From a virus: a stretch of 27,592 bases of DNA. Under the pieces are notes generated by a model. The model had not been told where the DNA came from. It did not search any database and saw nothing but the letters and a program-made list of their open reading frames with translations. The stretch lies in IMG/VR virus record IMGVR_UViG_3300008266_001149, positions 1-27,592 of that record; one strand, given 5' to 3'. Made by a program: the position numbers and the translations under genes. Positions 16,119 to 23,800 of the stretch are shown here, one piece after another (within the stretch, counting starts at the first letter, position 1; every line of letters starts with the position of its first letter).

Positions 16119-17309
16119 TTACACTTTAAATGATGATATGGTAGCTCCCGTTGTTTGTACAGTAGAAGCTCCGGTTAATAAATTTCCTATACTACCCGAG
16201 GTAGTTATGTTTTGTGTTGCAACGTTAAACATATCTTGTGGGGTTAAAACGGCAGAACCTGTTGTATTGTCCGTTGCTACTCCTGCTTTTACTGTTGTTG
16301 GATCAGGCATTGCAAGTAAGCCAGTTAATCCAAAGTTATATGTTACACCTCGTCGTACATTGTTTTCGCGTGGTACTCCAGGTAATGTATTTGAAGTATA
16401 TAATGTTTTTACGACACCTGCTGTTTCTGTATCGAAAGTCCATTGAGATGAAGTACTTAACATTTGTATACGATATGCATAAACTGCATTCCATGAACCT
16501 GTGTTATAAAATGGACCAGTAAATAGGTTTGTTGCACTAGTACCTGTAGATTGGACTCCATTAGTTAATATACTCGATGAAATTGTACCTGATATAATTA
16601 ATATACTATTAGAAGATAATCCTACGGCTGAGCCTGTTCGTGCAAGGCAAGTTCCTTGTATGCTTAATGTTCCTAAACTAGTTTTATTTATCCCAAAAGA
16701 TGCTGCATTTCTAGACCCAGTTACATTTCCAAGAACATATATATTATTAATAGAACCAATACTTTGTATTCCGTGACCCGATGTAACGGTAGTATCAGAA
16801 TACACACTACCCGTTATATATATATTTCCATTTTCAGTTTGGTTTATTCCAAATGATTGAGCACCTGTTGGTCCAGCTACATTTCCAGAAACAATTAAAT
16901 TACCTGTTGATGAATGTTGAATTCCATGGAATAAAGAACCATTACCTGCAGTAACATTTCCTATTATATTAATACTTGATGCATCAGATAATGTTAATGC
17001 TCTAGTTTGTCCTCCAGTAACGTTTCCTACGATTGTAGCTGAATTTGATTGGGAAATTTGTGTTGTTGGATTAGTTGCAGCACCACCGATTATATTAGCA
17101 GTAACCGTGATCCCATTATTCAAAATAAAAGTTCCAGCATTCACACCAACACCAGTACTTCTTAAACTAATTATTGTAACATTTTGATCTATTGTAACAG
17201 TTTGACCATTAGCATATACATCATCAGATGCAGTAGGTAATCCCAAGCCACCATTCCATATTGCTGAGTTGCTCCAATTGCCTGATGCTATTGCTGTTCT
17301 GTTTGGCAT
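16119..17309 (-). CDS. Beta-helix-like fibre/adhesin paralogue 1
   Basis: This protein of 396 residues is the first of the tandem array. The ATG at 17309 directly follows the stop of the 96-aa gene, with AAAGGA six bases upstream. The N-terminal module is ASGNWSNSAIWNGG, then PTASDDVYANGQTVTIDQNV. Residues about 60-250 are short beta turns (SINIIGNV, NIYITGSV, NIYVLGNV), followed by a NLFTGPFYNTGSWNAVYAYR block. The C-terminal module is VATDNTTGSAVLTPQDMF and TVQTTGATISSFKV. The W-x-G, P-T-x-S-D-D-V and V-x-I-D opening resembles modules seen at the start of repetitive bacterial adhesins. No signal peptide is present, so it acts as a virion component or in the cytoplasm. I infer a role in host binding. 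Confidence 0.75.
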   Translation of the reverse strand: MPNRTAIASGNWSNSAIWNGGLGLPTASDDVYANGQTVTIDQNVTIISLRSTGVGVNAGTFILNNGITVTANIIGGAATNPTTQISQSNSATIVGNVTGGQTRALTLSDASSINIIGNVTAGNGSLFHGIQHSSTGNLIVSGNVAGPTGAQSFGINQTENGNIYITGSVYSDTTVTSGHGIQSIGSINNIYVLGNVTGSRNAASFGINKTSLGTLSIQGTCLARTGSAVGLSSNSILIISGTISSSILTNGVQSTGTSATNLFTGPFYNTGSWNAVYAYRIQMLSTSSQWTFDTETAGVVKTLYTSNTLPGVPRENNVRRGVTYNFGLTGLLAMPDPTTVKAGVATDNTTGSAVLTPQDMFNVATQNITTSGSIGNLLTGASTVQTTGATISSFKV

Positions 17310-17600
17310 TTACAATCCTTTTTCTATTATAAATTGTTGAATAGTTCCAAGTATTTGATATGCTGCGTTTTCAGCTGGTATATCTTCGGAGGCAAATACA
17401 TCCAAATACACTACAGGACGATCATGTCCTTGTAAAACATCTGGTTTTCCTCCCTCTAATTCTCGATACGGTGTTAATCGCATTGCAACACTTGCACCAA
17501 CTTCCGTTTCCTTTACCAAAGGTGAAATTGATAGATTTACAGTGTAGTATGGGTATTCAACGCCATCTACTACAATTGGGTTAGCGGATTGAATTGGCAT
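17310..17600 (-). CDS. Small protein of unknown function between fibre gene and paralogue array
   Basis: This 96-residue protein starts at ATG 17600 with a clear AAAGGA Shine-Dalgarno sequence and a repeated motif copy just upstream. It looks compact and beta-rich: PIVVDGVEYPYYTVNLSISP, VGASVAMRLTPYREL, and RPVVYLDVFASED, closing with a helix AAYQILGTIQQFIIEKGL. There are no membrane segments or cysteines. It appears to open the transcription unit for the four paralogues, so it may be a capping or attachment subunit for them. That role is inferred only from position; I recognise no family. Confidence 0.72.
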   Translation of the reverse strand: MPIQSANPIVVDGVEYPYYTVNLSISPLVKETEVGASVAMRLTPYRELEGGKPDVLQGHDRPVVYLDVFASEDIPAENAAYQILGTIQQFIIEKGL

Positions 17601-17607
17601 AACTTTC

Positions 17608-17623
17608 CTTTATTATAAATATG
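17608..17623 (-). promoter_or_regulatory. Repeated late-promoter-like motif overlapping the end of the fibre gene
   Basis: The coding strand reads CATATTTATAATAAAG, identical to 8735-8750. The fibre stop codon (17615-17613) lies inside it, so the last fibre codons are shaped by the motif. It is seven bases before ATG 17600, overlapping the ribosome site. Confidence 0.55.
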
Positions 17624-20600
17624 TATATGAGTATCTATTGGTCCAAGCAGCACTTGCCGTTACTTGTGTCGTTGTATCTCCTGATGCGGATATTGCTAAT
17701 CGAGACAATGTCCATACTGTGGCAGATTCGGCAGAGCCTACCGGAGCATATCCCGTGTAAAGATAATTTACGTTTGGATCAAGTGATGATGTATAATCAC
17801 TTCTGCGAATATATTCTGTTGCGCCTACACCTGTTAGGCCTGAACCATCTCCGACGAATGACCCGGTGAATGACCCTGTAACAGCTTCTGCTACAACACT
17901 TCCGGTGAATTCAGCTAAACCTATATTTCGGAACGTTGATGAACCAGACACTGTTAATGAACCTGATATAGTTACTACACCATTACCTGCTACAAGCAAA
18001 TTATGCAAATTAGCTGAATCTGCCCCATCGCCAATCACAAATGAACTTGATTGATGGACTGGAGCATTATATCGTCCTACTACGGATTGATAATAACCAT
18101 GTGTGATTGTGCCTAGGCCTGCTGCGTGTGAACCATAACCCAATGTAATTGTTGATTCTCCTTCAGCATGTGATGAGTTACCAATTGTTTGATCTGCATA
18201 AGTTGGTTGTGATATTCCTTGTATTCCTACCAAATTTGGAGCTTGTGGGTCATATGTAGTATCAACTAGTGTTACTTCCGTTTCGCCGTTTCCGTTAATG
18301 CTAACACTAGCAACTTCATGTATTAGTACTGTGTATTGAGCAGCATCCTCAACGTAAATTACAGTACCCGGTGCAAACGTTGCAGATAAATCTCCATAAT
18401 AACTTGCAAATGTTATGACTCCTGCAGCAATGTTAACTGTGCTATATGCATTATAACCACTCGTAGTACTGCCTCCTTCGGCGTGCGAATATTGACCAAT
18501 TGATACAACACTAGCTCCTTCTGCGTGGGAAGCATATCCATATGCTGAACTTCCTTCTCCTTCGGCGTGTGAATAATCACCAAATGCCGTTGTAGCTCCT
18601 TCAGCGTGTGAATATGGACCATATGTAGTACTAACTCCTTCTGCGTGTGAAGCTTCACCAATTGCACTTGCTGCAGATCCTTCTGCGTGAGCATATGTTC
18701 CGCCCAATTGATCAGCTACGTTTCCACTTTTATCTGCAATACCTGCAGCTGCTATCGTTGTTGAAGTATCATTTAAAAGTTGGAACACTGTATTGGTACC
18801 ATTAAACATGCTACCAGTAACAATACCTTTTGTAATTCCATTACCAACAGCAGCAATATCTCCATACCATATTGTTGTACCATCGACATATGTTGCAGTT
18901 AAATCACCTAGTGTGGCATCAATTTCTACAACGCCGGCGGTAATACTACATGAATATGCAGATATACCTGTTGTTGTTTGTGAGCCTTCTGCGTGTGAAG
19001 CTTCACCAATTGCAGTGGTAGCATCTCCTTGAGCATGTGACCATTCTCCTTTTACTATTACGCCTTTTCCATTTGCTAATGCTTCTATAGTTTTATTAAA
19101 AAATAAACTAGCACTACCTCCAAATGAACCACTATCATTAAATTGTATATAGCTATTAGAACCGCCTGGAGTTGGAGCCGGTGCCCATGATGCTGATACC
19201 GCAAAAGAGGCAGAATCGGAATATGATGCTGACGTAGCAAATGATGAACTAATTGCGCGGGACGCACTAGTTGCAAATGAAGCTGATATAGCATTTGATG
19301 CTGTTGTGTAAAGTGTACCGGTACCGCCAGCTACAGTATATGTTAACGGTTTTCCGGTATGAATAGCTATAGGTGCTGGGTTATTTAATGACGTCGATGT
19401 ATTTGACTCCACCATTGTCAATGCAAATGATCGCGTATCTAATCCGGATAATATTTGTATTGTAGATTTAGATGCTGTTGCAGCTTGTGATGCTGTAAGT
19501 GCAACACTTGCTGTTGTTTGTAATACACCAGTATTTCCATTAAATACCAATTCATTGCGTACCGCTAATGGCGATGGATTACGTGGTGATGTAAATGCGG
19601 GTGGTGAAAAGCTAGAAGATAATACTAATGCCAATGCATATGATTGTGTATCTCCTGCTCCAACTATATCTAATAGTGCAGCCGATGATGTTGCAGCAAA
19701 TGATGAACTAACTGCTCGGGATGCTGAGGTTGCAAATGATGCTGATACTGCATTCAATACATAGCTAGCAGTTTGAGCGGTAACTATGTAACTAGCAGTA
19801 GATGCAAAAGAAGCACTTGTAGCAGTAGAAGCATTTCCTGTTAAATCAGCGGTTAATGTTGATAAATTTTGCCATTTGCCAGAAGTATTATTGTATACTA
19901 ATGGCTGTCCATTTAATGGTCCTGAAATAGATACATCTGATAAACCTGATAATGTTTGGGTTATTATGGAACCACCGCCGCCTGATCCTCCTACTTGTCT
20001 AAATAGTCCCCCAGGAACAATTGTAAAATCAGCAGGAGTAGTTAATACACCATTACCTCTAATTATTATTGCACCTAAATAAATAGCATTAGCCGATGTG
20101 TTTGGTGCTTCGACAAACGATTCAATGTTAATATTAGCAATAGCGTCTGCTTCTGTTGAATATGATTGATTACCGTAATAGACAACTATTGCTTTAATAA
20201 CTGAGTTTGGAAACCAAAATACTCGTTGAATTGACCAGTCATTAGGTTGTACTGTTGTAAGAGTACCGTTATTTGAATATTGCCCCGGGTTGATTGTGGC
20301 GAATCCTGCACCCCCATTTGTATTGTATACCCAAGTAGAACCAGATTGATGATATCTGAAAATTTTGGATACGTTAGTTCCATTATCAACAGTATAGTAA
20401 GGTTCATTCGGGTCTATAGCATAATTAGACCCGGGGGCATATGCTGTACCGCTAGCTACTATAAGACTACCAGTTGAAGAACCACTAGGTGCTAAAGTAT
20501 ATCCAGATAACTTTAAAGGTCCAAATGCTCTATTAAATACATTTTGCTGTTGTTCAAAACCATATGCTACAGAAGGTTGTGTTTTAACACCATTAATTGT

Positions 20601-20816
20601 GGATTGGTTTTGAAAAAATACTCCACCTATATTAATTATGCTATCAAATTGACCGTTGCTAAACGGAGTACCTTGAGCAAAAATGTTACCAGTTGTGTCA
20701 ATACCAACAAAGGCTTGTTGATATGAAGCTGTCAATGGAGCAATACTTGCAGACAAATTCCCCCATTGTAAAAATTGTATTACCGGAAACGGATCATTTG
20801 CTAAAGACGCATTCAA
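17613..20816 (-). CDS. Tail fibre protein with ASY-type and HAEG (YadA-head-like) repeats; 5' part lies upstream without a start codon
   Basis: At least 1067 residues are read from TTG 20816, but the same frame is open and clearly coding up to 21074 (GYHRFDPVNTNIDTS, SASYIYVSG, TRLRWLEGNLYTGLLHGG) with no ATG, GTG or TTG there. It is therefore most likely the continuation of the upstream gene in the -1 frame. Domains in order from 20816: a beta-rich section to about residue 280; ASF/ASY repeats (about 325-385 and 500-550); SHAEG repeats (about 585-900), as in YadA-type trimeric adhesin heads; YQSVVGRYNAPVHQSSSFVI with a following VAGNGVVTISGSL block; a GSFTGSFVGDGSGLTGV unit; and a short C-terminal domain ending SYTYL. 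No S74-type chaperone domain is seen. A trimeric host-binding fibre or virion appendage is inferred. I do not believe TTG 20816 is the true start. Confidence 0.78.
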   Translation of the reverse strand: MNASLANDPFPVIQFLQWGNLSASIAPLTASYQQAFVGIDTTGNIFAQGTPFSNGQFDSIINIGGVFFQNQSTINGVKTQPSVAYGFEQQQNVFNRAFGPLKLSGYTLAPSGSSTGSLIVASGTAYAPGSNYAIDPNEPYYTVDNGTNVSKIFRYHQSGSTWVYNTNGGAGFATINPGQYSNNGTLTTVQPNDWSIQRVFWFPNSVIKAIVVYYGNQSYSTEADAIANINIESFVEAPNTSANAIYLGAIIIRGNGVLTTPADFTIVPGGLFRQVGGSGGGGSIITQTLSGLSDVSISGPLNGQPLVYNNTSGKWQNLSTLTADLTGNASTATSASFASTASYIVTAQTASYVLNAVSASFATSASRAVSSSFAATSSAALLDIVGAGDTQSYALALVLSSSFSPPAFTSPRNPSPLAVRNELVFNGNTGVLQTTASVALTASQAATASKSTIQILSGLDTRSFALTMVESNTSTSLNNPAPIAIHTGKPLTYTVAGGTGTLYTTASNAISASFATSASRAISSSFATSASYSDSASFAVSASWAPAPTPGGSNSYIQFNDSGSFGGSASLFFNKTIEALANGKGVIVKGEWSHAQGDATTAIGEASHAEGSQTTTGISAYSCSITAGVVEIDATLGDLTATYVDGTTIWYGDIAAVGNGITKGIVTGSMFNGTNTVFQLLNDTSTTIAAAGIADKSGNVADQLGGTYAHAEGSAASAIGEASHAEGVSTTYGPYSHAEGATTAFGDYSHAEGEGSSAYGYASHAEGASVVSIGQYSHAEGGSTTSGYNAYSTVNIAAGVITFASYYGDLSATFAPGTVIYVEDAAQYTVLIHEVASVSINGNGETEVTLVDTTYDPQAPNLVGIQGISQPTYADQTIGNSSHAEGESTITLGYGSHAAGLGTITHGYYQSVVGRYNAPVHQSSSFVIGDGADSANLHNLLVAGNGVVTISGSLTVSGSSTFRNIGLAEFTGSVVAEAVTGSFTGSFVGDGSGLTGVGATEYIRRSDYTSSLDPNVNYLYTGYAPVGSAESATVWTLSRLAISASGDTTTQVTASAAWTNRYSYTYL
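18120..19060 (-). repeat. Intragenic SHAEG repeats (YadA-head-like)
   Basis: About ten degenerate units of the form G-x-x-SHAEG-x-x-T/S-x-x-x-G occur in two clusters, separated by longer insertions near 18720-18980 and 18200-18450. The repeat is known from trimeric autotransporter heads and phage fibres. At DNA level the units share GCGTGTGAA-type stretches, so recombination between units is possible. Confidence 0.75.
19165..19845 (-). repeat. ASF/ASY low-complexity repeats in the fibre gene (two blocks)
   Basis: Blocks at 19165-19312 and 19660-19845 encode alternating short units such as ASFATSASRA, SSSFATSAS and QTASYVLNAV. The same units occur in the preceding frame at 21155-21352, which supports both frames belonging to one original fibre gene. 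Confidence 0.7.
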
Positions 20817-21034
20817 ATTTACTATAATACCACTACCGCTTGAAATTCGATAAATGGTAGATGACGCCGTCGTAATTAAACCACCATGTAAAAGTCCGGT
20901 ATATAAGTTACCTTCTAACCAACGTAAGCGAGTTACGTTATTATATCCGGTGCTGTTTTGTGAAAAATATAAATCTTGGGTTGAACCAGAAACATAAATA
21001 TAAGAAGCTGATACAGATGTATCTATGTTAGTAT

Positions 21035-22045
21035 TTACAGGGTCAAATCTATGATAACCACTTTGTCTAATGTATTACCTAGTAACGTGTTAGTACCAAT
21101 TTGTGTAGTTGAACCTGATATGGTTAGCGACCCAGTTAACTGTACGTCTTGTCGTAATGGTAAAACATATGATGCTGTTAATGCAGATGTTGCAAATGAT
21201 GCTGAGACTGATTGCAAAACATAACTTGCTGTCTGCGCTGTCGTTATAAATGACGCAGTTTGCGAGAAACTAGATGATACTGCATTTAAAACATAGCTAG
21301 CTGTTTGAGCTGTTTGAACATATGAAGCAGTTACTGCATTTGTTGCCCAAGACGCAGTCCCAAATAAAGATCCAGTTATACCATTATTTACAGTTAACGC
21401 GGTATCAATAATAACGCCTGAGCTTGATATTATTAAAGTTGGATTTCCGTAATTAGCATTTGTATAGATATACAGTGGTTTATCAATTTCTGTACCTATA
21501 CTTGCTTCACCGGTATTATCTACAAAACCAGCTAGTACCGATTGATTCGGATTGTATGTATCATTATATATGCCAAACGCCCATGGTTCAGCGTTAGCGC
21601 CATGTACTTGTAATATAGTATTGATTCCCGATCCGGATATTATTTGATTACCATAAAATGTATTAGATCCAGTTGTAGCTAATGAACCAGACTTTGAAAC
21701 AAACACCGGATCATTTTCTAGATAATATGATGCAGTTCCAAATAATGAGCCAGTAATACTTCCTTGTACGCGCAATGACCCGGTAATTTCAACATCACTT
21801 TGTCGAGATATAGGATTCGATCCTGTCCATTTAGATGAAACAATTCCTGTTAATTGGGAACCATCGCCCTTGAATGACCCTGTAAATGACCCTGTGGTAT
21901 ATGATGCGGTAAATGCATTGAATGATGCAGTTGTTAACAAAGAACCAGTGTCTAATCCCAACGTATACGATGCTGTAAGCGCGTAACTTGCTGATATTGG
22001 ATACAGTGATCCTGTTTGTAATTGACCTGGTTTAAACTGTCTCAT
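21035..22045 (-). CDS. Tail fibre / structural repeat protein, N-terminal part of a probable split gene
   Basis: I place the start at ATG 22045 (MRQFKPGQLQTGSLYPISAS), which overlaps the preceding stop as TAATG and has AAAGGGAG nine bases upstream. An ATG nine bases earlier would sit on the ribosome site itself. The protein of 336 residues is low-complexity: ASY/TASYT units, a TTGSFTGSFKGDGSQLTGI unit, ITGSLFGTASY repeats, a globular insert (about 130-210; QVHGANAEPWAFGIYNDTYN), then more ASY repeats. The final residues (LDKVVIIDLTL) look out of frame. The real continuation is in the -1 frame (GYHRFDPVNTNIDTS), leading into the 1067-residue frame. Together they would form a fibre of about 1480 residues. 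The GDGSxLTG unit is common in environmental phage fibres. Confidence 0.75.
   Translation of the reverse strand: MRQFKPGQLQTGSLYPISASYALTASYTLGLDTGSLLTTASFNAFTASYTTGSFTGSFKGDGSQLTGIVSSKWTGSNPISRQSDVEITGSLRVQGSITGSLFGTASYYLENDPVFVSKSGSLATTGSNTFYGNQIISGSGINTILQVHGANAEPWAFGIYNDTYNPNQSVLAGFVDNTGEASIGTEIDKPLYIYTNANYGNPTLIISSSGVIIDTALTVNNGITGSLFGTASWATNAVTASYVQTAQTASYVLNAVSSSFSQTASFITTAQTASYVLQSVSASFATSALTASYVLPLRQDVQLTGSLTISGSTTQIGTNTLLGNTLDKVVIIDLTL
21037..21074 (-). other. Zone of the apparent -1 frame change between the two fibre frames
   Basis: Upstream frame codons end at TAA 21037-21035, and the downstream frame is open from 21074. Within this overlap the coding frame switches by -1. No classical X-XXY-YYZ slippery heptamer is present. 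An extra A in the AAA at 21064-21062 would join NTLDK to SGYHRFDPV in one frame. Confidence 0.55.
21155..21352 (-). repeat. ASY low-complexity repeats at the end of the first fibre frame
   Basis: The encoded units include TAQTASYVLNAVSSSFSQTA and TTAQTASYVLQSVSASFATS. They are near-copies of units at 19660-19845 in the next frame. Confidence 0.7.
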
Positions 22046-23271
22046 TATTGCCATCTCCCTTTAATAATTACCGTGTCAGTAGGATCTATACCATATCCTA
22101 ACAAGGCAGTATTAAACGTGATTGTTTGTGTTGTAACATCACTAGGAGTCCATGTATATATAGCTTTATCTATGTATTGCCCATTAATGTAAATATCAAA
22201 TTCATTTTTCGTAGCTACTGTTAAATTATTTGGATTAATTGCGGCAAATGCATTTACCGTTACCGTTGTTGAAGATGAGTATACAGCTTGTTTTTCTGTT
22301 AAATTTATCAAATACGTCATTGTAGCAGCATTGATAGTTGTTGATGTTCCGCCTCCGGAAACAACTATAGAACCTCCAGAAATTACTTGACCGCTTTGTT
22401 GTAAAACTGCTTGTGGTATTTGTGTTGTAGAAAATATGTTTAAATTTCCTACATCTACTATAGTGTCAAATACTATTTTTTTGACAGAATACATTTTTTT
22501 AATTGTTTCTAATCTAACTTCCTGGCCAGATAATAAAGTTGCTTGTGTTGTAATAGGAATTGTTGATCGAACTAGACGATCTTCTCCTACTGTATTAACG
22601 GTCTCAAAACTTACAGATCCCAAAGAACATGCAAATTTATTTCCTTCATTTCCCCAAGCAAAACGATTATATGGTAAAATTTGGTCAATTAAATCATTTA
22701 ATTGCGTAGTAAAATCACACCATATCATCATATCATATTCAATTGTAACATATTTAGGAATATCAATTACATAAAGTTCTTGAGATAATGCTGGTTGCGT
22801 ATTTGGTATAGGAAAAAGTTCGTCTTCATAACGATTACGAGCATTATATCGGCGTCTATAAACTAATTGATTTTCAGATTGTGGCCAGTTAACATCTAAT
22901 GTACGATACGAGTCTCGTTCTTGTACGCTGTTTCGTTTTAGCATAATCATGGGAGATTGAAGTTTTCCTTTTTCATCTCGCATATAACCTAAACGTTGTA
23001 CATTATCCCATTTTTCACCGGCGGCAAATATTACAGGAACTGTTATAATTTCTTGATTTGCTGTTATTTGTGGTTGTATTTCATTTTCAATAAACCATTT
23101 AATTGCAAAATCTATATCATATAATGTTCGTTGCGGAGTTTTTAATACATCATCATCTCGGCGCGTTTGCATTCCTCGATCTAATAAACGATCACCATGT
23201 AAACTTTCAACCCGATTTGGTTCAGGCTTATTTGTTCGTCTATCAATATTTTGTCTATTTAATCTAGGCAT
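22045..23271 (-). CDS. 15: Tail sheath stabiliser / tail completion protein (gp15-like) with C-terminal extension
   Basis: This 408-residue protein starts at ATG 23271, which has AAGGA ten bases upstream; an in-frame TTG one codon earlier is rejected. The core resembles T4 gp15: residues 75-90 (IITVPVIFAAGEKW) and 174-207 (YVTIEYDMMIWCDFTTQLND, then QILPYNRFAWG) parallel the RVPITYAS and MIYELSIFTRYEDD...QILPY segments of gp15. Gene order 13-14-15 is the same as in T4. The region after about residue 265 is an extra Ser/Thr/Ile-rich part (GGSIVVSGGGTSTTI; FDIYINGQYIDKAIYTWTPS) that T4 gp15 (272 residues) lacks. It may bind an additional structure such as collar or fibre, since the fibre gene follows. 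It caps the tail tube and sheath for joining to the head. Confidence 0.7.
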   Translation of the reverse strand: MPRLNRQNIDRRTNKPEPNRVESLHGDRLLDRGMQTRRDDDVLKTPQRTLYDIDFAIKWFIENEIQPQITANQEIITVPVIFAAGEKWDNVQRLGYMRDEKGKLQSPMIMLKRNSVQERDSYRTLDVNWPQSENQLVYRRRYNARNRYEDELFPIPNTQPALSQELYVIDIPKYVTIEYDMMIWCDFTTQLNDLIDQILPYNRFAWGNEGNKFACSLGSVSFETVNTVGEDRLVRSTIPITTQATLLSGQEVRLETIKKMYSVKKIVFDTIVDVGNLNIFSTTQIPQAVLQQSGQVISGGSIVVSGGGTSTTINAATMTYLINLTEKQAVYSSSTTVTVNAFAAINPNNLTVATKNEFDIYINGQYIDKAIYTWTPSDVTTQTITFNTALLGYGIDPTDTVIIKGRWQ

Positions 23272-23279
23272 CAACGTCC

Positions 23280-23789
23280 TTACATTGGTATTTTATTATC
23301 ACCACCACGTCTAATATCTTTAATTCCTTGTGGCGTTTGTGCTGTTACATGTGCATCACATACTATAGAAACACTATATCCATGGCTGTCTCCGTTTGGC
23401 CATGTGTCTGGATTTTTACCTGCGAAATATTGATTTGCATCTACATTATCAATTTCAAAGTATTCATTATCCCAAAGTATAATATCACCAGCTTGTGGGT
23501 ATAAATCTGCTCGTTCTAACAAATCACGTGATAATGCAAATTTAGCAGTACGATTATATGAATGTCCATAATCATCCATTACACTAGATTTTTCATCTTT
23601 TGTTATAACACATGGCAAAAGTATAGAATCATAATATGTTTTTCTTTCTGCTTCGCCATAAATGTTTGAATGACTTAACTCAACATTTAATTTGAAAAAT
23701 TCAATTTCGGTATCGATAATTGCATTGATAAGTTCGGCATTAATAGAAGCTAAAAATTTAGCATCTCGCATTCCTCCAAAAAGTGCCAT
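23280..23789 (-). CDS. 14: Neck protein (gp14-like)
   Basis: This 169-residue protein is shorter than T4 gp14 (256). It has a strong Shine-Dalgarno sequence (AAGGAGG) that overlaps the preceding stop, so it is coupled to the gp13-like gene. The pattern runs MALFGGMRDAKFLASINAEL, IDTEIEFFKLNVELSHSNIY, GEAERKTYYDSILLPCVI, then QAGDIILWDNEYFEIDNVDA and NQYFAGKNPDTWPNGDSHGY. This is the arrangement I know from gp14 homologues in T4-like environmental phages. It would form part of the neck that seals the filled head and accepts the tail. The order 13-14-15 supports the call; sequence similarity to T4 itself is weak by eye. Confidence 0.68.
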   Translation of the reverse strand: MALFGGMRDAKFLASINAELINAIIDTEIEFFKLNVELSHSNIYGEAERKTYYDSILLPCVITKDEKSSVMDDYGHSYNRTAKFALSRDLLERADLYPQAGDIILWDNEYFEIDNVDANQYFAGKNPDTWPNGDSHGYSVSIVCDAHVTAQTPQGIKDIRRGGDNKIPM

Positions 23790-23800
23790 GATTGTCCTCC

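Noticed and set aside
18413-18694. A 93-codon minus-strand frame rich in His, Thr, Lys and Leu.
   Set aside because: It is the HAEG repeat region read in another frame; the repeated HTPKE/TQKEL pattern simply follows from the DNA repeats.
18120-19060. Regularly repeated short sequences that might suggest a CRISPR array.
   Set aside because: The units are degenerate, in frame and encode SHAEG protein repeats with uneven spacing; there are no palindromic repeats or cas genes.
21037-21074. Programmed -1 frameshift as the explanation for the split fibre gene.
   Set aside because: No slippery heptamer is present in the permitted 38-base zone; sequence error or mutation is more likely, so it is listed only as a frame break.
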